NCBI GenBank assembly: GCA_023374045.1
Contig: CM041781.1
Span: 144,576,982 to 144,640,981, forward strand
Direction: 5' to 3'
Source: Limonium bicolor
Taxonomy: Eukaryota > Streptophyta > Magnoliopsida > Caryophyllales > Plumbaginaceae
Length of the DNA: 64,000 nucleotides
The notes beneath the pieces were generated by a model that made no database searches, was not told the origin of the DNA, and worked only from the letters and a program-made list of their open reading frames with translations. The position numbers and the translations under genes are program-made. Positions 12,871 to 24,795 of this stretch are shown here, piece by piece (the stretch's first letter is position 1; each line of letters begins with the position of its first letter).

Positions 12871-15249
12871 GTAAGGAAACTCAAAGAAAAATGATGTTTC
12901 CTTCATGTTTTATGTTGTTCGAAAATTTGCCTTAAATGGTGTCCTTACGTGCCTTGTTTTAGCTTCATTCCAACCTTTCAAGACGGGTGGAGTCCTCTCT
13001 TGACACATTTCCAAACTCTCTTCAAGTTCTAAGTTGACAAGCAGCAAATATCCTTACCGATTTCTGAAACAAGAAAGAACTTGTGAGGAAAGGAGTAATT
13101 ATGCTAACCAAAATAGCTTATAATTCCTTTGGAAAATGAACTCACGTTGTCTATTGAAACTACCTAAGAGCCAATGGTAAAGACTTAGAAAATGTTCTCA
13201 AAGAGACTAGTAAGGACATACGTATTGTTGTTGTATTGCAGGTCAAAGGCAAATATATTGTGGGAAATTCAGTGTTTAAGATTTATGCATTCTAAGAGCC
13301 TAAGTCTATGCATTAAATTTGCACTATGTTGTAATGTGTGTATTTGGTGAATTTTTAAGTAAAGATGTACCTAAGATCATTGGAAAGTTTATACATATGA
13401 TGGGTGTAAGGAACTTACGCAGCAGGACTTGAAAATGCAAGTACGTCAATTCTGTAGCTTCGGTCCGGGACTTGGGATTTGGATGACATCCCGGACCATA
13501 TATCACAAAGTGCCGAGTTCACATAGTTTTAGGTCCGGGACTTGGGTCTTGTACAAGGACCCGGACCACCCTCCTTAAATCACCCGAGAGTTTTTTTGCC
13601 TAGACTGGTCCGGGACTTAGGACCTGTATGAAGTCCCGGACCACCCTGTTAAATGTAGCCGAGAGTACAAGACTGTCTTGGTCCGGGACTTAGGTGAGTA
13701 CAAGGTCCCGGACCACCCTATCAAAACATACCGTGAGTTGTGTAAGTGTTGATCCGGGACTTAAGGTAGGACCAAGTCCCGGACCACTCTAAAGATGTTG
13801 TTTAAGGTATAAAAGATGTGTAGATGGGGATTGATAAGTAATGATGTTGTAAGGATGTTAAGGACATGTTAGATGTGATATAAAGACAACCAAGTGGGTG
13901 GAAAGTTGTAATAAAATGTGAAAGTAAAACAAGTTAAAAATGTCAAGTTGTTTAACTAGTTAACGAGGGTAAGTTATGAGCGTTAGACTTTAACAAACAT
14001 GTTACCCCGATGTTGATAAAAGTAAATGTAATGTTGCCAGTTGTTCGAGAATTGCTCGAGGAACATAAATGGACATGATAAAGTGGACTCCGGTGACAGG
14101 TATGGTTTTCTTGCAACCTGTGTTCCGGATTACACCGGTTGTATGCCAATGTGTTTTCCTGTATGTTTGCCACGTTGTAAGATAAAACATGTAATGAGTT
14201 TCAGTATTCATATATGTGGCGTGTTTAGTTCCGATACCATCTAACCTCGAAAGTGTTAACCTTAGCTAACTGAGTCTAGGATCACAGAGAGTTTGGTATT
14301 CGGATTAAACGACCCGAACCATGGGGCGTTCTAACCACGGCTATGCGTGAGTTAAATGTGTGGTATGTGTATGTGAGTGTAGGGATCTCCCTTGTGTGTT
14401 TAACCCAGTTGTAATACTGTATGGTGTGTAGATATGATAGACTCCATAGTGGGGTTCTAACTATATTCTAAGTAAGTATGTACTAACAGTAGTGAGGAAT
14501 CCGGTTTGGCGGTCGCGCGTTGTTTGGGAGTGGGTATCCTTTTTAGCTTTACCCTTCTCTCTGTTATGGTTGTTTCCCTCACGGGTTATGATCTCCCATT
14601 AGCTTATCCCAAAGCTTAGCTATTCCGACTTACGATCGGTTTAGGGGGAAATGTGTTTGTGTGGTTGTTCGGGTCACTAAATCCGATCCATCTTTAGGTA
14701 AGTTACTCGTCCGACTATTAGGGCGGTAATGAGTTTTGTTATAACGAGCTTAACATGGGGTGATATCATTCCCTAGGCTCACCAGTGTATTAACTATGTT
14801 TGGGCCGGTTCCTAAGAGATCCGTACCCGTTATGTATGTGTTATTTGTATGTTGCAAAGTTATTGTGATGTGATGTTATATGTCGCTTAGAAGTGAAATA
14901 TGAGGATCATGGTATGATTCCTAGTAATAAAAGACGTTTGTGGAAACCCGATAGTGGGTAAGTGTCGTCTATTGAGGAAATAGCTCCGTTAGGGGGGAAA
15001 TACTATAGGGTGGAAGAACTCAAAGAGTGATTGGTTAAGTATGGATGAGTTATTTTTGTTAAGCCCATTGGGGTGAAATATATTGTGTCGTGAGTTTATG
15101 TTTCACATGCTCGATTTAAATGTAATCAACTGCATGCTAAGACGACAAATAGTTGTGCGTGGCCCGGTAGCATGTGGGCTGCGGGATTACCATACCAGCA
15201 AGGTGCTGAGCCCCTGGGGGGCCACCCTTTCTTTCCTTTTCTATTTCAG
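12871..15249 (+). promoter_or_regulatory. Possible leader intron inside the LTR (5' copy of A)
   Basis: CTTCAAG|GTAAGG at 12871 looks like a splice donor and follows a pyrimidine-rich leader-like stretch. TATTTCAG|GTAC at 15249 looks like an acceptor. Both signals recur at matching places in other LTRs of the family, and E has an acceptor-like CAG|GTAC in the matching block. This is inference only, since no transcript is available. Confidence 0.3.
13462..13785. repeat. LTR hairpin array of A (5' copy)
   Basis: Five units of GGTCCGGGAC...GTCCCGGACC with a CCGAGAG-like spacer, the same as the 3' copy at 22109-22435. Confidence 0.88.
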
Positions 15250-15606
15250 GTACAAGGAGCTGGAGCCGTTCGAGAGTAGGACGGGGTAGTTGTTGCGTAC
15301 GGGTAATTGATGTAGTCACTTGTAACCTGTAGGTGTAGTAAGACCGAAATTGTTCTCGGCATTAGTTGTAAATACTCGGTACAGTTGGAAAGTGTTTGTA
15401 TAATGAATGTTGGTAGTAATAAAAGACGGTATTGTATAGTTGCTCGGGATCTAGTCCATCAGACCGATACAGTTGTGTAAATGTTTGCCTTGTTAGCCAC
15501 GTGGTGGTTAACGGCGGTAACACCGATGAGTTAGTTATGTGATGATGTGTATTTTCCGCTGCAGTTTAATGTAAAGTATGTTGTTGTGTTGGGGTGTTAC
15601 AAAAAG

Positions 15607-15618
15607 TGGTATCAGAGC
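15607..15618 (+). other. Primer binding site of element A
   Basis: TGGTATCAGAGC, 5 bp after the LTR end, complementary to initiator tRNA-Met. It overlaps an inverted repeat with perfect 10 bp arms at 15611-15620 and 15625-15634. Confidence 0.92.
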
Positions 15619-16374
15619 GAAGTATCGCTCTGATGACTGAATTAGTGAGCTTAGGAAGTACCGAGTTAGGATTTCAGTATATGTGGGTTAGGGGATGAGT
15701 GATAGCGTGAGAGATACGCTAGTTGGAGACCGTGAATATTGGAAACCTACCATATACATCCCACCCTCCACAATCCCTGGTTATAACCTGGGAAGGAACG
15801 CCAGAGAGATGAAAGTCCCCTCGTACTCGGGAATACTCGACCTGGCTGCATTTAAATGTCCTTATAAGTACGGAGAGCCTGTCATACGGTAGATTCCGAA
15901 AGGTGTGAATCGCGAAGACAGTTCCCATTTTAACAATGTCTGTCGCATAAGGTAGCGAAAAGTGAAGAATCATGCACATAAGAGAATAGAATTTCCAGCA
16001 ACCTGGATCAACATGCCGAGCAGTCGAGAAAAACCAGCTTGCAACGCACAGCGTGCAACAGGCAAGAAGTGAGGTAATGAAACCCGAGACAAGTGTCCAC
16101 GGGACTACAATGTTAACTAATACAACCAATGGTATACCGACCGATTAAGGAACTACAACGTAGTATGAGGAGGATGTAATCTAAGAAAGGGGTCTCCCAG
16201 AAGGGGAACACCCTAGTTAATGGTCACCATGTGAAAATAGTGAGAAAAAAAAACCCAGAGATTGATTGTTAAGACTGTGAGATCAAGTAAGGGCAGCAAG
16301 GCCACTAATGTCAGAGTAAGCGGAAACAATACCGCAACCAATGCTTATTGGACCAGTAGCCAGTTAGCATGGCG

Positions 16375-16392
16375 CACTTGCCATGGCAAGTG
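16375..16392. other. 18 bp perfect palindrome in the interior of A
   Basis: CACTTGCCATGGCAAGTG, about 775 bp after the PBS, identical to the copy in B. Confidence 0.8.
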
Positions 16393-19300
16393 CCGCTATA
16401 ACAAGGTTGTACGGAAACTTAAAACAACTACAGGTACTTAGTAAAGTATCGTGAAGTTAAGTGAGACCAGCATAGTTGTGGAAAGGCTTAGCAGCCCGAC
16501 CTCTGCAATTGGAAGTACACCAGTCAGCAAGAAGCTAGACTGGCTAACAGGAAAAGTTGTGAAGCCACGAATAATCTTTTAGACTTAAATTCATCTTCAA
16601 AACCTTTTTCAAACCAAATTTTCTTTCAAACCATTTATTTCCAACCTTCCTTGAAACCAGACCAGGAGACCCCACCGGCCTCAGTGCCACGTGGTAGGTA
16701 AGTTATACCCAGTGACCTTTAAATAACCGGATGGAACCGGTAAACCAAGGGTAGCAACCCGAGGGAATGGATAGAGACCATAAAAAAACACATAGTGGAT
16801 AAACCTTCCCTTGATTAAGATCGGGAAGCACGGAATGCATATTATCACAGGATAATATAAGGGAGTTGACAACAGAATACTTCACCTAGGCGCGTGACGG
16901 ACACTACGAGTGTACCACTGAATTGTGGGACACCGCACTCCGATAGGAGCTTGTGGCCTGGCAGACCTTCTTATAGTTAACCGGTAGTAGCAATGTATCA
17001 CAGGATACCCCACATATGTATACGAGTGGAATCTGAAACACGGAAGTATCGACTCCATACTACGGACCGAAGTAAAAGTCAGACCAAGTAAAAATTACCA
17101 AGAATGGTAGAAAGAAACCAGTAAGGTCAATAAGACTACAAGAATCAGTGAATTTATTTTAAGGAAATGTCTAAAGGTGAACAAGTGCGAAGTGCACTAG
17201 TTGATAAATAAGAACATGGAATATGTCTTAAGAATCCTGAGGGATGAATGTAATAGCTGGAGAGTACCCGACCTAAATATGGTGAGGCAGATGCCTATTA
17301 TGGATATGTTAATGCGCAATGATCGGGATGAGACTCCCGAGATGATCACTAGAGATATCAATCTCACTAAAGGGAATATTTTACCCAGTCAAGAACGCAA
17401 GGAAAAGCAGTTAATTAAATGTACTCATAATGGAAAGCCAGATGTAATGGCATAACCTAGTAACACCCAGGAGCTATCCTGAAAGGGGTGTTTGGATCAA
17501 CAGTGGTTGAACGGAATAACGTGACAGAAACGCAAGGGTTGAAACTAACACCCAGTTTAACCTTAAGGCGTCAGGAGGAACTCTGACATCCTTGAAGGGA
17601 CATCCCATGAAAGGAATAACGACCTTGTCATGGAGCCCAATACAACCTATAAACCGTGTAATGTTGTTCGTAGAAGTAAATGAATGTGAACAGCCTATAA
17701 TGAGTGGAGCTCGAGGCAATAGGGCTTATAAGCCACAAGTAAAATGTCATAAGTGAATTTTGTCGACTACGAAAGTTTATGGTATATAAGTAATAAAAGC
17801 GGATAACGAACCACTATCTAAAGAGTGGGGATACCTCTTAGTATTGTGAAACCGCCAGAACGGTAGTAATGAGTAGGAATATGTCTAGAGAATATGTTAA
17901 GGGTTGACCATATTGTTAATATCCAGGAATGATGTGAGTAGAAATAATTCGAAAATAACTGTTTGTACCAGTTGTGGAGACCGAAGGGTAATAAGTCTAA
18001 TAGCAACCACCAGAGGTGTGTGATGCTAAATGTGTAATGAGCAACGCTCAAGGAGCATATAGACCCGAAGAATAGAGTACCCAGTAATCAGCCAAATAAA
18101 TGGCGAAACACAGTGTAATGGCGAAAGCTAATATAATAGCTGATGCAGTGTGAATTGATGTTATACAGTGAGTAACCGCACGATGCGCAGTAAGCGACCG
18201 TTGCATGAGTATTATTAAATAATAAAATGGCCAACAAGCACAGTTATGAATTAGACACAATGAACATGTAAGATAAGTGATGACATACAGACTGGGCAGC
18301 AAGCCAGTACTTGATACTATGTGATAAGGAATACAGTGTGAATCCCTTGCAAACGCATAAGAGATTTACTGTCAAGAGTTTACACCTCTGCACTTTGTAT
18401 GACTGAGTGTTTTGGTATTGCTCTTGTGCAATAATGATCGAGAGGGATAGTTAGAAATTCGGGAAATGTCAATTGTGGTAGAAGTATAAAGAGAATTATA
18501 ACAGGATAAAGACCGAAGCATAGGAAATGCAAGGTCGTATCAATGAAAGGATACTTGATTCACAATAAGTGACTATAGTTACACAGTGTGTTAAATATTG
18601 GTATGGAATATACCACAGCTGTTGGAAATGACTGAAAGTATACTACACATTAGGTAGTAGTTCAAATTCAACCGATAGTGAGTCGGAAGAAATCAGGCGA
18701 ATTATGGTGGAATACAATAAGTCATCATGAGATGCATAGAAAGTTGAAACTCACCGAGTTCGCTCGTGGTAAGAAATACCACGCGTCGGTTGAGAAACCG
18801 TTATTACCTAGATAAGGGTGATAATAGGGAATGTACAATACAGTAGGAATAATGTATGAACAACTAAGTTCTAGATTATCAGGAATCGCATAGCAGAAAC
18901 TAGTGAGCCAGCGATCCAAGTGTTGGATGTGCGTTGTGAATATGAGTGAATGGCTAATTAGTAACGCCTAGAAGTTTCACAGGCCAGAATCGAAACTGGT
19001 TATGAATTAAATAAACTCTAAAGAGAACTCTTGGTTAGGGACTAAACCGCCAATATGGCTAAGATCCTCAAACCAGAACACATTGTATAATAAACCGTGT
19101 GGAGATTAAACACTTCACGACGGTGGAATGTTATAGCACAGTGAGTAAGTGATTGATTACGTGGGCGTAATCCCTTTTAAGGGGGGTAGAGCGCAAAACC
19201 ACTTAGTGTCTATTACCGTACAAGTGAACGTGAACTATGGTGTGCATAGCACAAAATAATTTGTTTTGATGAGTGGTGTGTGTGTTACATAAACATACAC

Positions 19301-20169
19301 ATTCATTCATGGTTTAATTGTGGTAATTACGCACAGAAGATGCGAATACCATTGTGATGAATGTGTACCATTGTGATGAATGTGTTCATTTTGGCAACAG
19401 TTGTGTGTGGAGTACAAGTGTGGGAGTAAAGAAACTCCCGGGGAACTAAACCCCGACAGTATATGTTTATATGATACTAAATGTTAAACTGTATGTTGTA
19501 TTTTGATAAAATATGTGTATGTGTACAATATAGTGATATGAAAGGTATGAAACCGACATAGAACCTAGTGAGAATAAGATTCCCTAGGTAACTGGATTAA
19601 AGTGAATGGAGATAACTGATGACGAGTTCTATCCTTGGAGATGTATGACTATGACTAGAAAAACTAAAAGATAGAAAATGAAATGAAATGAGTGTATTAG
19701 TTGATGTTTGAAAATGAAGTGGGAGGTGGAACTTGATTTGCATGCGATCAAGGGAAGCCGAACACAAATTGGGGTGGAAGGATAGTTCAACATTGATGCT
19801 GATCACATCAGGGTTGGATGATTCTTGAAGCTCCCTACAAGTGGTCACAAATAACCACGCTGGAAAAAAAGGGAATAAAGAGCATAAGTTGGACTTGGAG
19901 TTGTATGTGTTTTCAAAAGGGTTTTGAACCGGTATTTATAAAACGTCGATAGATACCTTACATAGCTAAGTTCACTTACTTAACCTCATAAGGAAATTTT
20001 AAATTTAAGTGATTGTTTTGACCTCCCAAAGGAACGGGGACAATATGTGTCCATCGCGACCGGGTTCTGCGGGAGCACAGTGTATACAAAAGAAATTTTT
20101 GGTTGCTATACGTGCTAAGACATGCTGTGTGGAATGTGTAAAAAAAAAATTTAATTGGACCTTGAGTCC

Positions 20170-20450
20170 TAACGTGGTTAAGTCCGAAGTGTTATGTTAT
20201 CAAGACCTATGAGTCTAAATGATGTTGTGTTACCTAGACCTATGTGTCTAAAGGATGTTATGTTATCAGGACCTATGGGTCTAAATGTTGTTATGTTGCC
20301 CAGACAAGAGAGTCTAAGGGTTGTTATGTATGTGCAAATGTTGTTAAGGTACCCGGACCATTAAGTCCGAGGTTACTATGTAAGTATGTTATGTTATGTA
20401 TGGATGTGGATATGTTACTCGGACCGCTAAGTCCGGGACTGTGATGTAAA
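20170..20450 (+). repeat. Degenerate tandem repeats upstream of the PPT (A)
   Basis: Repeated variants of TTATGTTACC(C/T)GGACC...AAGTC(C/T) and related short units. They correspond to the arrays before the PPT in B and C. Confidence 0.7.
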
Positions 20451-20524
20451 GTATGTTTGGTTATGGAAGTGTTTTATTATACAAGTAATTCCCGTATTCT
20501 AACCCAATGATATGTGGGAAGTGT

Positions 20525-20544
20525 GAACTTCGGGGACGAAGTTC
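20525..20544 (+). other. PPT-adjacent hairpin of A
   Basis: Perfect 8 bp stem GAACTTCG/CGAAGTTC with loop GGGA, immediately before the polypurine tract. Confidence 0.75.
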
Positions 20545-20561
20545 TTTTAAGGGGGGTAGAT
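20545..20561 (+). other. Polypurine tract of A
   Basis: TTTTAAGGGGGGTAGAT directly before the 3' LTR start at 20562. Confidence 0.88.
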
Positions 20562-23500
20562 TGAAATACCCCAAACCTTAATAAGTTGTTTAAACATTAA
20601 ATAATAAATTATTAAGACTAAAAAGAGTCTCCGAAACATTAGTAAACAATTTAATAAATAGTAAATACAATTAATTGCCTAAAAGGCAATAAGGACAAAG
20701 TATGCTCTAAGCTTGGGATAATTTTGATTAAGGCTTGATGAACTTACCAAGACCTTACTTATATATTAATGAGCCTATTAAATCAATTATCAAAGAAAAC
20801 CGAGCTTGGAAACAAGTTAAAACACAAAATGTGCTTTAAGGAGTCTTAAAGCACGTTTTTGAAAAAATTGTCTTGTAAATGGGTTTTGAATGGCTAAATG
20901 TCCATCATTACTCTTTAATTAATATGTGTACTACTTAGTATCACATTTGGAAGTTTAAATCAATGGGAAATCAAAAATCTCACTTTTATGTGCCTTGTTA
21001 TTATGAATAGTAACTAAATGAGCTAGTTTGTAACATATGTTAACATGAGTAATTTAATTGAGCAATAAAGACTAAGTAACCCCTTATGTTAAATGGGGGC
21101 CGGTTTTGCATGAGGTGAGTCACCACCCTTGCTAACTGATTGAGTAAATAAGTAAGTAATCAAAAAGCACTATTTGCTTTACGTAAACAATTAATATCTT
21201 CAAAAGCATTTGCAATCAGTGAATCCTCTTCATTCCTTCATTTGCTCAATTTCAACGTATCCCATCTTCCTCCTTTCTCTCTTTCACGGTTGAACCAGCA
21301 CACACCAACGTACAACTTCAAATCCTTGTAACTCCTAGCTCACTTGTCCAAATCAAAAACTAAGACCCAATCTCTTATCTCGTCAAGCTCTTCAACTTGG
21401 TCCTTTCAAATCTTCAAGAGCTCCATTTTAGTGCCAAGAGGAATCTCCATGGAAGGAGCTTGAGTTCATCTTTTCGTATATTATTGTGCTCCTTTGCTTC
21501 AAGGTAAGGAAACTCAAAGAAAAATGATGTTTCCTCCATGTTTTGTTGTTCGAAAATTGCCTTAAATGGTGTCCTTACGTTGCCTTGTTTTAGCTTCATT
21601 CCAACCTTTCAAGGACTGGGTGGAGTCCTCTCTTGACACATTTCCAAACTCTCTTCAAGTTCTAAGTTGACAAGCAAGCAAATATCCTTACCGATTTCTG
21701 AAACAAGAAAGAACTTGTGAGGAAAGGAGGTAATTATGCTAACCAAAAATAGCTTATAATTCCTTTGGAAAATGAAACGTTGTCTATTGAAACTACCTAA
21801 AGAGCCAATGGTAAATGACTTAGAAAAATGTTCTCAAAGAGACTAGTAAAGGACATACGTATTGTTGTGTGTATTTGCAGGTCAAAGGCAAATATATTGT
21901 GGGAAATTCAGTGTTTAAGATTTATGCATTTAAGAGCCTAAGTGCTATGCAATTTAAATTGTGCACTATGTTGTAATGTGGTGTATATTTGGTGAAGTTT
22001 TGAGTATAAGAGTGTACCTAAGATCATTGGAAGTTTATACATATGATGGGTGTAAAGAACTTACGCAGCAGGACTTGAAAAATGCAAGTACGTCAATTCT
22101 GTAGCTTCGGTCCGGGACTTGGGATTTGGATGACATCCCGGACCAGTATATCAAAAAGGCCGAGAGTTATACATAGTTTAGGTCCGGGACTTGGGTCTTG
22201 TACAAGGACCCGGACCACCCTCCTTAAATCACCCGAGAGTTTTTGCCTAGACTGGTCCGGGACTTAGGACCTGTATGAAGTCCCGGACCACCCTGTTAAA
22301 TGTAGCCGAGAGTACAAGACTGTCTTGGTCCGGGACTTAGGGTGAGTACAAGGTCCCGGACCACCCTATCAAAACATACCGTGAGTTTGTGTAAGTGTTG
22401 ATCCGGGACTTAAGGTAAGGACCAAGTCCCGGACCACTCTAAAGATGTTGTTTAAGGTATAAAAATGATGTGTAAAGATGGGGATTGATAAGTAATGATG
22501 TTAAGGACATGTTAGATGTGATATAAAGACAACCAAGTGGGTGGAAAGTTGTAATAAAATGTGAAAGTAAAACAAGTTAAAAATGTCAAGTTGTTTAACT
22601 AGTTAACGAGGGTAAGTTATGAGCGTTAGACTTTAAACAAACATGTTACCCCGATGTTGATAAAAGTAAATGTAATGTTGCCAGTTGTTCGAGAATTGCT
22701 CGAGGAACATAAATGGACATGATAAAGTGGACTCCGGTGACAGGTATGGTTTTCTTGCAACCTGTGTCCTACCGGATTACACCGGCTTGTATGCCAATGT
22801 GTTTTCCTGTATGTTTGCCACGTTGTAAGATAAAACATGTAATGAGTTTACAGTAATTCATATGTGGCGTTTAGTTCCGATACCATCTAACCTCGAAAGT
22901 GTTAAACCTTAGCTAACTGAGTCTAGGATCACAGGAGAGTTTGGTATTCGGATTAAACGACCCGAACCATGGGGCGTTCTAACCACGGCTATGCGTGAGT
23001 TAAATGTGTGGTATGTGTATGTGAGTGTAGGTATCTCCCTTGTGTGTTTAACCCAGAGTAATACTGTATGGTGTGTAGTACGATAGACTCCATAGTGGGG
23101 TTCTAACTAATATTAAAGTAAGTATGTACTAACAGTAGTGAGGAATCCGGTTTGGGGTCGCGCGTTGTTTGGGAGTGGGTATCCTTTTTAGCTTTACCCT
23201 TCTCTCTGTTATGGTTGTTTCCCTCACGGGTTATGATCTCCCATTAGCTTATCCCAAAGCTTAGCTATTCTGACTTACGATCGGTTTAGGGGGAACATGT
23301 GTTTGTGTGGTGTGTTCGGGTCACTAAATCCGATCCATCTTTAGGTAAGTTACTCGTCCGACTATTAGGGCGGTAATGAGTTTTGTTATAACGAGCTTAA
23401 CATGGGGTGATATCATTCCCTAGGCTCACCAGTGTATTAACTATGTTTGGGCCGGTTCCTAAGAGATCCGTACCCGTTATGTATGTGTTATTTGTATGTT

Positions 23501-24257
23501 GCAAAGTTATTGTGATGTGATGTTATATGTCGCTTAGAAGTGAAATATGAGGATCATGGATATGATTCCTAGTATGTAAAAGAGACGTTTGTGGAAACCC
23601 GATAGTGGGTAAGTGTCGTCTATTGAGGAAATAGCTCCGTTAGGGGAGAAATACTATAGGGTGGAAGAACTCAAAGAGTGATTGGTTAAGTATGGATGAG
23701 TTATTTTTGTTAAGCCCATTGGGGTGAAATATATTGTGTCGTGAGTTTATGTTTCACATGCGATTTAAATGTAATCAACTGCATGCTAAGACGACAAATA
23801 GTTGTGCGTGGCCCGGTAGCATGTGGGCTGCGGGATTACCATACCAGCAAAGGTGCTGAGCCCCTGGGGGGCCACCCTTTCTTTCCTTTTCTATTTCAGG
23901 TACAAGGAGCTGGAGCCGTTCGAGAGTAGGACGGGGTAGTTGTTGCGTACGGGTAATTGATGTAGTCACTTGTAACCTGTAGGTGTAGTAAGACCGAAAT
24001 TGTTCTCGGCATTAGTTGTAAATACTCGGTACAGTTGGAAAGTGTTTGTATAATGAATGTTGGTAGTAATAAAGGAGACGGTATTGTATAGTTGCTCGGG
24101 GATCTAGTCCATCAGACCGATACAGTTGTGTAAATGTTAGCCTTGTTAGCCACGTGGGTGGTTAACGGCGTGTAACACCGATGAGTTAAGTTATGTGATG
24201 ATGTGTATTTTCCGCTGCAGTTTAATGTAAAGTATGTTGTTGTGTTGGGGTGTTACA
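20562..24257 (+). repeat. 3' LTR of element A
   Basis: 3696 bp, TG...CA, followed by the target duplication ACAAT. It is about 33 bp longer than the 5' LTR because of scattered one- to few-base indels. Confidence 0.92.
22109..22435. repeat. LTR hairpin array of A (3' copy)
   Basis: Units start at 22109, 22181, 22254, 22327 and 22400, a period of 72-73 bp. Each has inverted GGTCCGGGAC/GTCCCGGACC arms and a short central loop. Confidence 0.9.
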
Positions 24258-24795
24258 ACAATACTGTAAAATGATACAGATAGTAATAATCCCATATCTT
24301 AACATCTACCCCGCCTACGCTCGGTCGGGTAAGCTAGCAGGCCGCACAAGCTATTTTGTCGAATACATGCAGTTCATTTTTATTATACAACAGTAAACAC
24401 ACAACATGCAATATTCGCGACAAGCAGTCATAGCAAGGACAATAATGTCACACAGAACAAGACTCCAGAAGGTCTAGTTAGATGTTCTGTTATTGATTGA
24501 TAGTAGTCATGCCCACACAAGGGACCAACAATAGCACAAAGGTACTAGAATATAAGGGAGGTATAGTGACCTCGTTAACCTCTATCTTCATAGAGTAAAT
24601 TGATCGGGTATGATAAACCCTTAGACGAGATGGGACTCTCGTATAAGTAGGTGGGTAAAGTTCCCTCAAGAGAGAACGTAGTCAACTCCTGTACTTAAAA
24701 GATGTGGGAAAGGTATGAATAAAATCTTTAGGCGAGAATGGGACTCTCGCGAATTTTCATGGGGAACCGGGAATCGGTCCCACCGAGATTAATGT
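24258..24795 (-). repeat. Element D 5' LTR, part 2
   Basis: Continuation of the LTR interrupted by A. The first 5 bp are the ACAAT duplicate. On the minus strand it carries GAACTGCATGTATTCGACAA, close to a sequence in E's LTR near 51525-51545, which places D nearer to E. Element C begins at 24796 and the rest of D is not seen. Confidence 0.65.

Larger units (their letters stand above)
11939..15601 (+). repeat. 5' LTR of element A
   Basis: 3663 bp from TGAAATACCCC to GGGTGTTACA, paired with 20562-24257. It contains the hairpin array and the conserved block near 15150-15270 shared with E. Short reading frames inside it are not conserved as proteins. Confidence 0.92.
15602..20561 (+). other. 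Non-coding interior of element A
   Basis: 4.96 kb with only short open frames (the longest plus-strand one is 17201-17455, 84 codons, no recognised family). The frames at 15695-15892 and 17201-17455 are not preserved in B or C. The region aligns in blocks with the interiors of B and C, so the DNA or RNA sequence itself seems to be what is kept. Confidence 0.75.
11939..24257 (+). mobile_element. Element A: complete LARD-like LTR retrotransposon
   Basis: A 12.3 kb element on the plus strand with TG...CA ends: 5' LTR 11939-15601, PBS, interior 15602-20561, PPT, 3' LTR 20562-24257. The 5 bp target duplication ACAAT is perfect (11934-11938 and 24258-24262), so this is one clean insertion into D's LTR. 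The interior shows no gag or pol motif. The LTRs are nearly identical and differ mostly by short indels, which fits a recent insertion plus sequencing noise. It must move with proteins from another element, and E is the natural candidate. Confidence 0.92.

Noticed and set aside
17201..17455. 84-codon plus-strand frame in the A interior as a possible gene
   Set aside because: It has no recognised motif, and the matching B sequence does not keep the frame.
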